Positions 9,676 to 18,935 are shown, counted from the stretch's first letter. The stretch: 64,000 nucleotides of DNA from Corynebacterium lujinxingii (GCF_014490555.1 NZ_CP061032.1:1612001-1676000), one strand, 5' to 3'. Notes: generated from the letters alone by a model not told the origin. Program-made: numbers and translations.

Positions 9676-10701
9676 CTAGTAGCGCACGGCCCCCTGGATC
9701 GGCATCGAGTTCGCCGGCACCACCTGGACCGGGATGCCGTAGTCCGAGGAATGCACCACCATGCCATCGCCGATGTACATGCCCACGTGCGTTACGCCCG
9801 GGTAATAGCCGATGATGTCGCCCGGCTGCAGCGCGTCCAGCGACACCGGGGTGCCACCGGCCAACTGTGCCTGGGAGGTGCGCGGAATGCCGATGCCGTT
9901 CTGCGCGTAGGCCCACACCATCAGGCCGGAACAGTCAAATGCATCCGGGCCAGCCGAACCCCAGCCGTACGGCTTGCCCAGTTGCGCCATCGCCGCGGCC
10001 ACAACGCCGGAGTCCACGCCCGGCAGATCTGCGCCGCTGACGGGGTTGTCCTTAGTGATCCAGCGCTGGCGGTCCTCTTCACTCAGGGCGTCGACACGCG
10101 CTTCGATGTCTTCGACCTTGCGGTCCAGGTCCTCGCGCTCACGCTCCAGCTTCTTGCGCTGGTTCTGCAGTTCATTGCGCACGTGGTGGGCCTCGGCCAC
10201 GGCAATGTTGGCGGAGTTCGACTTCTCGGCAGCTGCACGGTTGGCGTTTTCGAGATCGCTCAGAGCCTGTTGCGACTTCCGGGTCAGCGCACCGAGGTAC
10301 GCCGAACGGTCAATCGCTTCCTGCGGGTTGCCGGAGTCGAGCGTGGTCAAAATCGCCTCGGACTTCGGTATGCGGTAGCGAGACTGCGCAATATCCCCGA
10401 CGTTTTTCCGTTTCGCATCGCTGACCGTCTGGATATCAGCGAGTTCGCGTTTCGCATCAGCGGCACGTTTGCTCGCGTCGTCGACCTTGCTCTCGGAGGC
10501 GGCGATCTTGTCCTCCAGGCCCTTGATCTCCTCGGCCTTCGCGGTGGCCTCGTGGGAGATTTCTTCCATCTCGTCGATCAGCGCATCGATGTCATCGGCG
10601 TGCGCCGGGACAATACCGCTGGACAGGACGGCGCCGGCAGCGACAGCTGCGGCCCACTTCCCAGAGTGGGAACGTCGGGATGTTTTCGAATGCTTACCCA
10701 C
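9676..10701 (-). CDS. Secreted NlpC/P60 peptidoglycan endopeptidase with coiled-coil N-terminus (Rv2190c/RipC-like)
   Basis: A 341-residue exported wall hydrolase. GTG 10701 is chosen because AAGAGG lies 8 nt upstream; TTG 10707 is the alternative. A basic start and hydrophobic core (WAAAVAAGAVLSSGIVPAHA) form a signal peptide. A long heptad-rich coiled coil follows (about residues 35-210), then the NlpC/P60 domain with catalytic Cys in AFDCSGLMVWAYAQ and His in VTHVGMYIGDG. This layout is typical of hydrolases whose coiled coil receives activation from FtsEX or blocks the active site. A -10 box TATAGT lies at 10745-10740. Confidence 0.9.
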   Translation of the reverse strand: MGKHSKTSRRSHSGKWAAAVAAGAVLSSGIVPAHADDIDALIDEMEEISHEATAKAEEIKGLEDKIAASESKVDDASKRAADAKRELADIQTVSDAKRKNVGDIAQSRYRIPKSEAILTTLDSGNPQEAIDRSAYLGALTRKSQQALSDLENANRAAAEKSNSANIAVAEAHHVRNELQNQRKKLEREREDLDRKVEDIEARVDALSEEDRQRWITKDNPVSGADLPGVDSGVVAAAMAQLGKPYGWGSAGPDAFDCSGLMVWAYAQNGIGIPRTSQAQLAGGTPVSLDALQPGDIIGYYPGVTHVGMYIGDGMVVHSSDYGIPVQVVPANSMPIQGAVRY

Positions 10702-10796
10702 GGTCAAAACCTCTTCGCGCTAGGTGTGAGAACAAGAAAACTATAGCGGGTGGAGGGGTCGTCGCCAAGCAATATGCCCATGCTTCCCTCCAGGTC

Positions 10797-10819
10797 GTAA
10801 CAGGTGTGACTGGCGTGAC
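10797..10819. promoter_or_regulatory. Three 9-bp-spaced GTNAC repeats upstream of the first NlpC/P60 gene
   Basis: GTAAC (10797), GTGAC (10806) and GTGAC (10815) occur at an exact 9-bp period, 50-75 bp upstream of the -10 box TATAGT of the downstream minus-strand hydrolase gene. The MtrAB system is known to control peptidoglycan hydrolase genes in C. glutamicum, and MtrA-family sites are direct repeats of related sequence, so MtrA is a candidate ligand. The repeats are seen; the regulator is inference. Confidence 0.4.
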
Positions 10820-10842
10820 CTAAGTGCTCCGAAATGCGAAAC

Positions 10843-10872
10843 GCCCCGACCCGCGCGAGGCGGAACCGGGGC
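10843..10872 (-). terminator. Terminator after the second NlpC/P60 gene
   Basis: Just after the stop of the 10888-11655 gene, GCCCCG and CGGGGC arms enclose a GC-rich imperfect stem (GTTCCGCC against GGGT on the minus strand), followed by GTTTCGC. The U tract is poor, so efficiency is uncertain. Confidence 0.5.
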
Positions 10873-10887
10873 ACGATGTGGATGCGC

Positions 10888-11655
10888 TTAGAAGCGGACC
10901 ACGGAGTGGATCGGCATCATGTGCAGATCGCGGTAACCCACCGGGATACCGGAGTTCAGCGCGTCGATGATCTGGCCGTTGCCGGCGTAGATCGCGACGT
11001 GGGATGCGCCGCCGTAGTACACGACGATGTCGCCCGGCTGGATGTTGGACAGCGAAACCTGCTGGCCGGAGTACGCCTGGGACTGAGAGGTACGCGGGAT
11101 GGACTTGCCGGCCTGCGCGTAAACCCAGGAGGTGAAGCCGGAGCAGTCGAAGGCATTCGGGCCAGCTGCGCCGTAGACGTACGGGGAGCCGATCTTGGAC
11201 TGCGCGATGGACACGACGCGCTCGCCGAAAGACGGCTGCGGCTTCGGAGCCGGCTTCGGCTTCGGCGCAGCGGCCGGTGCGGAGTAGCTGGTCGCTGCCT
11301 GAGCCGGCAGAACCTGCTTCTCGACGTTCGCGATGAAGTCATTGAAGCCCGGGACGTTGTTCACGCCCGGCAGCGCCTTAACGCGTGCGATCGCTGCGCG
11401 GACATCGCCGTCCGCAGAAGCACCCTTGAGGGACGGGACCCACGCGTCGATGCCCGGGATGGCTGCGATGCCCGGAACGGTCTCGATACCCGGGACCTGA
11501 ACTGCGATCGGGGTGTTGGGGACGCGGACCTCTGCTGCGGAGGCGGCGGCCGGCGCGATGAGCGCAGCGCCAGCTGCGAGAGCGGTGGTTGCCGCTGCAG
11601 CGCGTGCTGCGGTGTTGGTCTGGCGACGGTGCTTTGCCACTTTAGGTTTCTCCAT
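10888..11655 (-). CDS. nlpC: Secreted NlpC/P60 endopeptidase under a c-di-AMP riboswitch
   Basis: A 255-residue exported hydrolase. The N-terminus is basic (KHRRQTN) then Ala-rich and hydrophobic, ending AAASAAE, a signal peptide. A region rich in PGI/PGV motifs follows, then a Pro/Lys linker (KPKPAPKPQP) and the NlpC/P60 domain with Cys in AFDCSGFTSWVYAQ and His in ASHVAIYAGNG. ATG 11655 follows GAGAAG. The unusually long leader carries a ydaO-type RNA (11661-11800), as reported for nlpC of C. glutamicum, and lies in the MtrAB-regulated class of genes. The NlpC domain resembles that of the gene just downstream, suggesting an old duplication. Confidence 0.92.
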   Translation of the reverse strand: MEKPKVAKHRRQTNTAARAAAATTALAAGAALIAPAAASAAEVRVPNTPIAVQVPGIETVPGIAAIPGIDAWVPSLKGASADGDVRAAIARVKALPGVNNVPGFNDFIANVEKQVLPAQAATSYSAPAAAPKPKPAPKPQPSFGERVVSIAQSKIGSPYVYGAAGPNAFDCSGFTSWVYAQAGKSIPRTSQSQAYSGQQVSLSNIQPGDIVVYYGGASHVAIYAGNGQIIDALNSGIPVGYRDLHMMPIHSVVRF

Positions 11656-11660
11656 ATCTT

Positions 11661-11800
11661 CTCTTCGCCAACCGGGTTAGCTGTCGGGCGGGGTGTTGAG
11701 AATTAGCCCTTGGCCGAATCGGCCACACGCCCCACGGGAGGAAGGCCTCCGCTGCGGTTCCCCGGTCCCCTATCGGCCTCGAACGCGCTGTGCGATCTCC
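11661..11800 (-). ncRNA. c-di-AMP (ydaO/yuaA-type) riboswitch in the nlpC leader
   Basis: On the minus strand the leader contains GGGGAACCGCAGC (11763-11751), a GGCCGATTCGGCC hairpin (11723-11711) and, at the 3' side, CGACAGCTAACCCGG (11686-11672) followed by GGCGAAGAG just before the start codon. These blocks, in this order, match the actinobacterial ydaO aptamer found ahead of wall-hydrolase genes. The GAAGAG closing strand merges with the ribosome-binding region, which suggests translational control. High c-di-AMP is expected to turn nlpC off. Ends are approximate; a covariance-model scan (RF00379) would fix them. Confidence 0.82.
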
Positions 11801-11817
11801 GCGTCTGGGTTACGGCT

Positions 11818-11846
11818 CATATGTTGTTTTCGATCCATGCTTCCAA
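11818..11846 (-). promoter_or_regulatory. Candidate promoter of the nlpC leader
   Basis: TTGGAA (11846-11841) and CATATG (11823-11818) are separated by 17 bp and would start transcription about 10 nt before the riboswitch. Further upstream, CGTTACAAATC (11911) is followed by CGTTATCAAC (11922), a direct repeat with an 11-bp period, with another GTTAC at 11874. These resemble MtrA-type repeats but with a different spacing from those at 10797-10819. The rest of 11850-12136 holds no gene I can support. Confidence 0.45.
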
Positions 11847-12136
11847 CGGCTGTTGTCGCAATGTCTCGAACAGGTTACGAAACGGCAACGAAGGTGTCCA
11901 ACCAACACGCCGTTACAAATCCGTTATCAACAAATCGTTGTTGAATCAGTGGCCATTTCCTTGACGACGACACACGCGTGCTCCACGACATATGCCGCCG
12001 TTTACACATCGCTACCTGGGCCTTTGTCGACCAGCGCAAACGATCGCACCGGGACGTAAAACTAGAGGCAGCCCCAAAGGGTTACTCTCTGTGACCTTCC
12101 ACACACCGCCTTGGTAACCAGTTTGTTACAAAGCAA

Positions 12137-12169
12137 AACGCCCTTTCCCGGCGTCCGGGAAAGGGCGTT
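12137..12169 (-). terminator. Strong intrinsic terminator after qcrB
   Basis: A 15-bp perfect stem, AACGCCCTTTCCCGG (12137-12151) with CCGGGAAAGGGCGTT (12155-12169), closes a 3-nt loop just past the qcrB stop. On the minus strand the stem ends in TT followed by TTGCTTTG, a usable U-rich tail. It ends the ctaE-qcrCAB transcription unit. Confidence 0.85.
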
Positions 12170-12181
12170 CGCGACCGCTAT

Positions 12182-13813
12182 TTACTCAGCGTTGTCGTGC
12201 GTGGCGTCGCGGTCGGAGCGGTCCTTCGTGGCCTCGAGCGCGCGCAGCGTCTCGACGGCCTCGTGGTGCTTCTGCTCCTCTGCGTCGCGGACACGCTCGG
12301 TGACACCGAGCTCTGCCGGCGAGAACTTGCCGATGGTCTCGGAGTCTGCGAAACCGAGCTGGTTCATCTGCTTCGGCACACGGGCACCCGCGTACTCGAG
12401 CGGCTCCGGGTGGCCGTCTGCGTCCACCGGGCCGAGCGGCTGGTGAATCTCGACGAACGCACCGTTCGGCAGGCGCTTGATCACACCGGTCTCGATGCCG
12501 TGCTCCAGCACCTCACGGTCGGAGCGCTGCAGGCCAATGCAGAGACGGTAGGTGATGAAGAACGCCAGCGGCGGCAGAACGATGAGGCCGATGCGGCCAA
12601 ACCACGTCATCGCGTTCAGCGAAATCTGGAAGAAGTGCGCCACGTGGTCGTTACCACCCGAGATGGTCAGCAGTAGGAAGAAGACAAGGCCCATGACGCC
12701 GATACCGGTGCGCACCGGAACGTCACGCGGACGCTGCAGCAGGTTGTGGTGCGCGTCGTCGCCAGTGATCTTCTTCTCGATGAACGGGTAGGTAAACAGC
12801 AGAACGACCAGCAGGCCACACAGCAGGGCAACCCAGAAGGCGCCCGGGATGGTGTAGTTGCCGATGTAGAGCTCCCACGCCGGCATGACACGCGCCGCAC
12901 CGTCGGTCCAAAGCATGTAGATGTCCGGCTGGGAACCAGCAGAGACCTGCGACGGGTTGTACGGGCCAATGTTCCAGATGCCGTTGATGGTGGTCAGACC
13001 AGCCATCGCAGCGAGCACTGCGAACACGAACATCATGTAGCCGATTGCCTCGGTAGCGAACACCGGCATGATGCGAACACCGACAACGTTGTTCTCGGTG
13101 CGGCCCGGGCCCGGGAACTGGGTGTGCTTCTGGAACCAGACGAGCAGCAGGTGAGCTGCGATCAGCGCGAGGATGATGCCCGGCAGGATCAGCACGTGCA
13201 GGATGTAGAAACGATCCAGCATGAGATCCGACGGGAAGTCGCCGCCGAAGATCGCCCAGTGCAGCCAGGTACCGATGATCGGCAGACCCAGGATGATCGC
13301 GGACATAATGCGCAGACCGACGCCGGAGAGCAGGTCGTCCGGCAGGGAGTAACCCATAAAGCCCTCGATCATGCCGAGCAGCACCAGGGTGACACCGATG
13401 AGCCAGTTCGCCTCACGCGGGCGACGGAACGCGCCGGTGAAGAAGATGCGCATCATGTGCGCGAACATGGCCATCATGAACATCAGTGCAGCCCAGTGGT
13501 GCATCTGACGAACGAAGAGGCCGCCGCGCACGTCGAAGGAAATATCAAGCGCGGTTGCGTAAGCGCGAGACATCTCCACACCGTTGAGCGGCAAGTAGGC
13601 GCCGTCGTAAATCACCTTGGTGATCGACGGGTCAAAGAACAAGGCCAAGTAGACACCGGTCAGCAGCAGGATGATGAAGCTGTACAGCGCCATCTCACCG
13701 AGCATGAACGACCAGTGGGTCGGGAAGACCTTGTTGAGCTGCGGGCGCAGCACGCCCGCGATCGTGTAGCGGGAATCCGCGTTGTCCGCGGCTTGTGCAA
13801 GTTTCGTACTCAT
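12182..13813 (-). CDS. qcrB: Cytochrome bc1 complex cytochrome b subunit
   Basis: A 543-residue polytopic cytochrome b, the quinol-oxidising core of the actinobacterial bcc complex that passes electrons to cytochrome aa3. Haem-ligand histidines lie in [20 protein letters not shown] and [20 protein letters not shown]. The N-terminal bundle is followed by helices IV-VIII and a charged C-terminal extension of about 110 residues, a feature of actinobacterial QcrB. ATG 13813 overlaps the last base of the qcrA stop (TAATG), so it is coupled to qcrA. Homologous QcrB proteins are the target of imidazopyridine-type inhibitors. Confidence 0.97.
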   Translation of the reverse strand: MSTKLAQAADNADSRYTIAGVLRPQLNKVFPTHWSFMLGEMALYSFIILLLTGVYLALFFDPSITKVIYDGAYLPLNGVEMSRAYATALDISFDVRGGLFVRQMHHWAALMFMMAMFAHMMRIFFTGAFRRPREANWLIGVTLVLLGMIEGFMGYSLPDDLLSGVGLRIMSAIILGLPIIGTWLHWAIFGGDFPSDLMLDRFYILHVLILPGIILALIAAHLLLVWFQKHTQFPGPGRTENNVVGVRIMPVFATEAIGYMMFVFAVLAAMAGLTTINGIWNIGPYNPSQVSAGSQPDIYMLWTDGAARVMPAWELYIGNYTIPGAFWVALLCGLLVVLLFTYPFIEKKITGDDAHHNLLQRPRDVPVRTGIGVMGLVFFLLLTISGGNDHVAHFFQISLNAMTWFGRIGLIVLPPLAFFITYRLCIGLQRSDREVLEHGIETGVIKRLPNGAFVEIHQPLGPVDADGHPEPLEYAGARVPKQMNQLGFADSETIGKFSPAELGVTERVRDAEEQKHHEAVETLRALEATKDRSDRDATHDNAE

Positions 13814-15033
13814 TAGGACTGACGCTCCCAGAATGCCGGGCCGACGGGCTCAATGAAGTTCCCGTTGGCGATGAGGTAACCGTCTTCGTCAACCGTCACA
13901 GGAAGCTGCGGCAGAGCACGGGCGGCCGGACCGAAGATCGGCTTGCCGTACTGCAGGGCATCGAACTGCGACTGGTGGCACGGGCACAGGATGCGGTTGG
14001 TCTGAGCCTCGTACAGCGAGGTCGGGCAACCGATGTGCGTGCAAATCTTGGAGTAGGCGTAGTAATCGCCGTAGTGGAAATCTTCCTGACCTTCACGCTC
14101 GACGACGCGCTTGGCGTCCTGCGAGCGCAGGCGGATGAGCATGACCGAGTTACGCGGGCCGTGGATCGAGTGCATGTGGTTCTCGTACACGTCGCGCTTC
14201 GGGTCGTACTCCGCGCCGTCGTTGACGTCCTCCGGGTAAAGCGGGAAGACAGTCTCCATGGCGGCGGCTGCGAGGTCCTCGGGACGCATACGCACCAGGC
14301 GGGACACGCCAGCGGTGCTGTAGTGCGAGCCGGCCTCCCCCTTGTGCAGCTCGGCGATCGCGCCGGTGTCGCGGCCCAGGTAGACCTTCACGCCCTTGTC
14401 CTGGATGGTCCAGCCGTGGGTCCACAGGGTGCCGTCACCGTGGTAGTCCAGCTCGTGACGGACCTTCCACGGGTTCTTGATCATGCCGCCCAGCGGCGCA
14501 ATGACCATGAGGCCGGTGAGCACGCCGGCGGTGCCGAGCAGACCCTTCAGGGCTTTGCGACGACCAAGCGTCGAAGTCTCCCACGCGTCGTTCAGCAGCG
14601 CGGTGGTCGTGCGGCGGTCAAGCTCGCTGGAGCGGCCGTCGTGGCGACGCTGCACCGCGATCTCTTCCGGCACGAACTTCTTGACGTACTGGACGATGGA
14701 CACGCCGAGGGAGCAGAACGCCAACGCGGCGGTCAGGCCCAGCAGCGGGGTGTAAAGGGTGTAAACAAACAGGCCCTCGTCGCCGTGGAACTTCGGGTGC
14801 CACGGCCAGAACAGGTAAACGCCGAGGAACGCGATTGCAGACAGAACGGCCAGGGTCAGCCAGATCTTGATGCCGCGCTCTGCGGACTTCTCGCGGGGAT
14901 CGCCCTCGACCGGGAAGCGCTCCTTGCGGTAGGCGACGGTGACGTCGTCAAGCTCCGTGCCAAGTGCGGCGAGCTCCGCATTGTTCATGCGGTCTAGCTC
15001 TTCAGTCGTGTAATTCTTCTTCACTTCACTCAT
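13813..15033 (-). CDS. qcrA: Cytochrome bc1 complex Rieske iron-sulfur subunit
   Basis: A 406-residue Rieske protein. The [2Fe-2S] ligands are visible as CTHIGCP and CPCHQSQFD near the C-terminus. Unlike mitochondrial Rieske proteins it has three N-terminal transmembrane helices (around residues 65-190), as known for actinobacteria. ATG 15033 gives the start [13 protein letters not shown]; it overlaps the qcrC stop by 4 nt (ATGA). Its stop overlaps the qcrB start by one base. Gene order C-A-B is the standard one. Confidence 0.97.
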   Translation of the reverse strand: MSEVKKNYTTEELDRMNNAELAALGTELDDVTVAYRKERFPVEGDPREKSAERGIKIWLTLAVLSAIAFLGVYLFWPWHPKFHGDEGLFVYTLYTPLLGLTAALAFCSLGVSIVQYVKKFVPEEIAVQRRHDGRSSELDRRTTTALLNDAWETSTLGRRKALKGLLGTAGVLTGLMVIAPLGGMIKNPWKVRHELDYHGDGTLWTHGWTIQDKGVKVYLGRDTGAIAELHKGEAGSHYSTAGVSRLVRMRPEDLAAAAMETVFPLYPEDVNDGAEYDPKRDVYENHMHSIHGPRNSVMLIRLRSQDAKRVVEREGQEDFHYGDYYAYSKICTHIGCPTSLYEAQTNRILCPCHQSQFDALQYGKPIFGPAARALPQLPVTVDEDGYLIANGNFIEPVGPAFWERQS

Positions 15034-15878
15034 GAACGGGATCCAATCCACATAGCAACGGCGGCGACCAGGGAAATACCGATCATCCACATCGCCATAC
15101 CTTCAGAAACCGGGCCGAGGCCACCGAGGGACCAGCCACTCGGCGACGGGGTTTCCTTCGTCGACTTGATGAAGGCGATGATGTCCTTCTTCTCGTCGGC
15201 GGAGAGCTGGCGGTCGGAGAACTTCGGCATGTTCTGCGGGCCGGTCAGCATGGCCTGGTAGATCTCCTGCTCATTGGCAGGATCAAGGTGAGGCGCATAC
15301 TTACCGGAGGACAGCGAGCCGCCGCGGCCGGTGAAGTTGTGGCAGGACGCGCAGTTCAAGCGGAACAGTTCGCCACCGCGGGCGACGTCCTCAGCCTGGA
15401 TCTGACCGTCGTAGTTCTTGCCGCGGAGCTCTTCCTTGGCCACTTCGCCCTTGTCGTTGTACACGATCTCCGGGCCGCCACCGTTCGCTGCGACGTACGC
15501 AGCGAGTGCGAGGGCCTGGTTCTCGGTGTAACGCGGGCGCTTGCGCTCGGCCTGCGCGTCGTTGGACATCATCGGCATACGGCCGGAGTTGACCTGGAAG
15601 TACACGGCGCCTTCGCCGGTACCAATCAGCGACGGACCGCGGTCCGCGACGCCCTGCAGGTTCGCGCCGTGGCACGTGATGCAGGCAACGTCGTAAATCT
15701 CCTTGCCCTCTTGGACGAGGGCCTGGTCGTCACGCTGTGCGGTGGCCACCTGAGCGTTCGGGGTCAGCGCAGAAGCGAGCAGACCCGCGCCGGACAAGCC
15801 CAGCGTCAACGCAGCGGCACCAGCAAGGGTGCGCTGCGTCTTCCGTGCGCGACGCTTCTTGTTTGGTGAGTTTTCCAT
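15030..15878 (-). CDS. qcrC: Cytochrome bc1 complex dihaem cytochrome c subunit
   Basis: A 282-residue cytochrome cc with two haem-binding motifs, CITCH and CASCH, which replaces both cytochrome c1 and a soluble cytochrome c in actinobacteria and passes electrons directly to CtaC. An N-terminal signal/anchor ([20 protein letters not shown]) and a C-terminal transmembrane helix ([19 protein letters not shown]) place both haem domains outside the membrane. It lies 62 bp after ctaE in the same direction and overlaps qcrA by 4 nt. Confidence 0.97.
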   Translation of the reverse strand: MENSPNKKRRARKTQRTLAGAAALTLGLSGAGLLASALTPNAQVATAQRDDQALVQEGKEIYDVACITCHGANLQGVADRGPSLIGTGEGAVYFQVNSGRMPMMSNDAQAERKRPRYTENQALALAAYVAANGGGPEIVYNDKGEVAKEELRGKNYDGQIQAEDVARGGELFRLNCASCHNFTGRGGSLSSGKYAPHLDPANEQEIYQAMLTGPQNMPKFSDRQLSADEKKDIIAFIKSTKETPSPSGWSLGGLGPVSEGMAMWMIGISLVAAVAMWIGSRS

Positions 15879-15940
15879 TTTGTTCCTTATTTACGAGTTT
15901 TCAGAACACATCTGCTACCCGGGGTTCCCCGGGGTGTGGG

Positions 15941-16561
15941 CTACTGGACGAGGTACAGGGTGATGAACACGCCGACCCAGATCGCGTCGACGAAGTGCCA
16001 GTAGTACGAAACCACCATGGCGGCAGTTGCCTGCGCCGGGGTGAACTTCGACTTGGACACTCGCATCAGAACGATGATGAACGCGATGATGCCCGCGGTC
16101 ACGTGCGCCATGTGGAAGCCGGTGATGATGTACACCACCGAGCCGAAGACGGAGGACTGCGGCGTTACGCCGGCCGTAACCATCTCGGTCCACTCGAAGG
16201 CCACGAGGCCGAGGAAGATGACGCCCAGCACAACGGTCACGGTGAACCACTTGCGCAGGCCGAAGACATCACCTCGTTCTGCAGCGAACACGCCGAACTG
16301 AGAGGTGAACGAGGAAGCAATCAGGACGACGGTGATGATGCCACCGAACAGGACGTTCAGGTGGGCCGTCTGATTGCTCCAGTCACCTGCGGCGAGGCCG
16401 TTTGCGCGCGACGTAAAGTACATCGCGAACAAGCCGGCGAAGAACATGAGCTCTTGGGCGAGGAACGCGATCGTTCCGACGCTGACCATGTTTGGCCGGT
16501 TCAGCGCCGGAAGGCGATTCTGCGGGCTCGCCGTATTTGGGTTTGAAATTGCGGTCGTCAC
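15941..16561 (-). CDS. ctaE: Cytochrome c oxidase subunit III
   Basis: A 206-residue five-helix subunit III of the aa3 oxidase. Family features include the N-terminal LNRPNMVSVGTIAFLAQELM, VAFEWTEMV, ITGFHMAHVTAGIIAF and a C-terminal YYWHFVDAIWVGVF. GTG 16561 sits 7 nt after a -10 box GATAAT (16574-16569) with no ribosome site, so the ctaE-qcrCAB mRNA is probably leaderless. It heads the operon that ends at the terminator 12137-12169. Confidence 0.96.
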   Translation of the reverse strand: MTTAISNPNTASPQNRLPALNRPNMVSVGTIAFLAQELMFFAGLFAMYFTSRANGLAAGDWSNQTAHLNVLFGGIITVVLIASSFTSQFGVFAAERGDVFGLRKWFTVTVVLGVIFLGLVAFEWTEMVTAGVTPQSSVFGSVVYIITGFHMAHVTAGIIAFIIVLMRVSKSKFTPAQATAAMVVSYYWHFVDAIWVGVFITLYLVQ

Positions 16562-16910
16562 GGATGCGATTATCCCCTATTTGTCCCTGATATTCATCTC
16601 ACTCACCCCCGCCTTTTCCCTGTGAACGCGCGCTCAACCTGCGCAGTTCACAAACAAAGGTGTACGCAAAAACTTTTTTGAAATTGCGGGAACTTTTTCA
16701 CCCTCACATCCGACACTTATCGACGCAGGTCATTGCGTCGTCTCACAACTCCGCCCGATTTCGGTCGTCATTTCAATCACCGAAACCGCGCGTTTGAAGC
16801 GACGCTCACCGCGTCAGAATAGTTCCCGGATGTGGCCGAACTCACACCGCCAGCCGTCCCCCGCTTCGGACCTAAACTTTCGATTGACCCCCGGCCCATT
16901 TGCACACGAA
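16562..16910. other. Upstream region of ctaE; no gene seen
   Basis: This gap holds the ctaE -10 box GATAAT at 16574-16569, an imperfect inverted repeat TGTGAAC...GTTCACA (16621-16627 and 16646-16652, inner arms GCGC/GCGC), and two AACTTTTT tracts near 16670 and 16692. No open frame or RNA family is convincing. The TGTGA half-sites recall CRP/GlxR sites, but the half-sites are 18 bp apart rather than 6, so a GlxR site is not called. Confidence 0.5.
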
Positions 16911-16944
16911 AACGCCCCCTCCGGGATGTTCCGGAAGGGGCGTT
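16911..16944 (-). terminator. Terminator after ctaF
   Basis: On the minus strand AACGCCCCTTCCGG is followed by a short loop and CCCGGAGGGGGCGTTTTCG, a GC-rich stem ending in a T run about 40 nt past the ctaF stop. It separates ctaC-ctaF from the ctaE promoter region. Confidence 0.8.
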
Positions 16945-16982
16945 CTCGGCTGCACCCCGGGAAGGTCACGGGGTTTCGTCAC

Positions 16983-17414
16983 TTAGTGCTTTTCCTTGGG
17001 GATGCCGTACTGCAGGTTGAGCTGTGCGGTAGCCCAGATCAGCATGATCGCGCCGAAGGCGATCAGCCAGAGCTGCCAGAAGGCGATGCCGAGGCCGAGG
17101 AAGCAGATCGCGGCAGCCATCGTGAACGGCCAGATCGAGCTCGGCGAGAAGAAGCCCAGCACGCCAGCGCCGTCTTCAATCTCGGCTTCCTCCCAGTCCT
17201 CGGGGAGGACGTCCTGGCGGGCCTCAGTGATGTTGAGGTAGCCGCCGAGCATGAAGGAGAACACCGCTGCGAGCACGAGGCCCACGGCGCCAATCCACTC
17301 GACGCCGAAGAGGTAGGCGTCCTCGCCGATCCACGCCGTTGCGAGGATGTAGAACACTGCCATCAGGGCAAGGAATGTGCCAATGGCGTAGAAAACTTTT
17401 GAACCGGTTCCCAT
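16983..17414 (-). CDS. ctaF: Cytochrome c oxidase subunit IV (actinobacterial type)
   Basis: A 143-residue membrane protein with four hydrophobic helices: two N-terminal (around FYAIGTFLALMAVFYILATA and GAVGLVLAAVFSFMLGG) and two after the conserved FFSPSSIWPFTMA segment. This is the small actinobacterial subunit IV, needed for the aa3 oxidase in the supercomplex. ATG 17414 is preceded by AGAGAG. It lies 18 bp after ctaC and is followed by a strong terminator. Confidence 0.95.
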   Translation of the reverse strand: MGTGSKVFYAIGTFLALMAVFYILATAWIGEDAYLFGVEWIGAVGLVLAAVFSFMLGGYLNITEARQDVLPEDWEEAEIEDGAGVLGFFSPSSIWPFTMAAAICFLGLGIAFWQLWLIAFGAIMLIWATAQLNLQYGIPKEKH

Positions 17415-17432
17415 GGCTACGTTCTCTCTTTC

Positions 17433-18527
17433 TTAAACGGTCGCGTTCGGATCGACGGTGTTGTTGCCGTCGCGCGAACCGTCGCGCTCGGTAACAAACG
17501 GGCGGGTGGAGGTTGCGTACGGTGCCTCACCAATGGAGCTGAGCGCCTCAGAGTTCGGGGCCTCCGGGTTCTGGCGGCGGTACTCGATGTACTGCTCGAA
17601 CTTCTCCGGGCTCACGGCACGGACCTCGAAGTTCATCATCGCGTGGTAGGTACCGCACATCTCGGCACAGCGGCCGACGAATGCGCCCTCTTCCTCAATA
17701 CGCTCGATCTGGAACTCACGCTGCTGCTGGTTGTTCTCCGGGTGCGCGTAGACGTCGCGCTTGAACAGGAACTCCGGAACCCAGAACGCGTGGTTCACGT
17801 CGCCGGAGGCCAGACGGAACGCGATCGGGGTGTCGGTCGGCAGCACGAGCACCGGAACCTCTTCGGTGGAACCGACGGTCTCGATCTCGTTGAAGTTGAG
17901 GTAGGACAGGTCACCCATCGAGGAGCCGTGGATCGGGTTCGCGTTGTGCATGTCCTCCGGATCCGTCTTAGTCTTCTCGGCGATGGCCTGACGCTCGGCG
18001 TCCAAGCCGTCGTAGTCCTGGCCGTTGGCGGTCAGGTCGCCTGCCACCTCGGCGTAGCCGAACTTCCAGTTCCACTGGTAGCCGGTGACGTCGACGGTAA
18101 CCTTCGGGTCCTTATCCAGCGCCGTGGTGCGCGTCTGGGCCTGGACGGTGAAGAAGAACAGGACCATCACGATGATGATCGGGAGAATCGTCAGGCCGAG
18201 CTCGAGCGGCACGTTGTACTGCAGCTGCTTCGGGAATTCGCCTGCACCCTGCTTCGTGCGGGCCTTGTGGTTCCACCGCACGATGGACATGAGGAACAGG
18301 CCCCACATAATGATGCCGATGATCCAGGCCGCGACCCAGACCCACACCCAGAAGTTGTACATCTGGGTACCTTCCGGGGTGACCGGGTCCGGCCAGCCCA
18401 TGTCGAGGATGCGCGCGACCGACTCCGGGGGTGCAACGTCGCAGCCCGTCAGCGCAAAGCTTCCGAGGAGCAGCGAACCGGCGACGGCAGCCTTCTTGGC
18501 GAATCCGCGCTTAACTTCCTTTTCCAC
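17433..18527 (-). CDS. ctaC: Cytochrome c oxidase subunit II
   Basis: A 364-residue lipoprotein subunit II. The lipobox is FALTGCDV, so the mature protein starts with a lipid-modified Cys. Two transmembrane helices follow (VWVAAWIIGIIMWGLFL and LTILPIIIVMVLFFF), then the cupredoxin domain with the CuA ligands VNHAFW and CAEMCGTYHAMM. GTG 18527 is chosen because AGGAAGG lies about 9 nt upstream and the longer frame would add a non-signal tail. It is transcribed with ctaF and divergently from ltsA. Confidence 0.96.
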   Translation of the reverse strand: MEKEVKRGFAKKAAVAGSLLLGSFALTGCDVAPPESVARILDMGWPDPVTPEGTQMYNFWVWVWVAAWIIGIIMWGLFLMSIVRWNHKARTKQGAGEFPKQLQYNVPLELGLTILPIIIVMVLFFFTVQAQTRTTALDKDPKVTVDVTGYQWNWKFGYAEVAGDLTANGQDYDGLDAERQAIAEKTKTDPEDMHNANPIHGSSMGDLSYLNFNEIETVGSTEEVPVLVLPTDTPIAFRLASGDVNHAFWVPEFLFKRDVYAHPENNQQQREFQIERIEEEGAFVGRCAEMCGTYHAMMNFEVRAVSPEKFEQYIEYRRQNPEAPNSEALSSIGEAPYATSTRPFVTERDGSRDGNNTVDPNATV

Positions 18528-18935
18528 GTGTGTTTGCCTTCCTGTCCACACTAGAACCATCGAATGCCCATGCCGATGGCAGAACATTCCTACGGGGCCA
18601 GAATAGTTCAAACAGTTCTCCCCCACTCAATCCCGGAGCCATTCACGCTTCTCGACGACCCCCTGCACCCCAGCCCTTCGCCCCGACGCCTTAATCAGCC
18701 CCGCTTACTGGGCATTACGTTCCACTTCGGAGTGGGCCCAAGTGTCGCACGTGTGGAGCCCGTAATTCTTCATCCATTAGTTGGCCCCCTTATGGGGCAC
18801 GGCAAAAGATGGACACCCCGCACCGTGCGCGGTTCACGGGTTTTCGGACCAAAACCCTATTGTTGAGATGGACGTTACGGTGCCGCGCGCGTGAGCGCCG
18901 GCGCACCTTATATATAGGAGAGGTTCTTAAACAGA
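18528..18935. other. Divergent ctaC/ltsA intergenic region; no gene seen
   Basis: About 400 bp separate the ctaC and ltsA starts. Visible elements are AGGAAGG for ctaC at 18541-18535 and, next to ltsA, a TATATATA tract (18910-18917) running into AGGAGAGG (18917-18924). The remaining sequence shows no open frame with a ribosome site and no recognisable operator. Confidence 0.5.

Noticed and set aside
16621..16652. GlxR (CRP-type) site upstream of ctaE
   Set aside because: TGTGA half-sites are present, but they are separated by far more than the 6 bp required.
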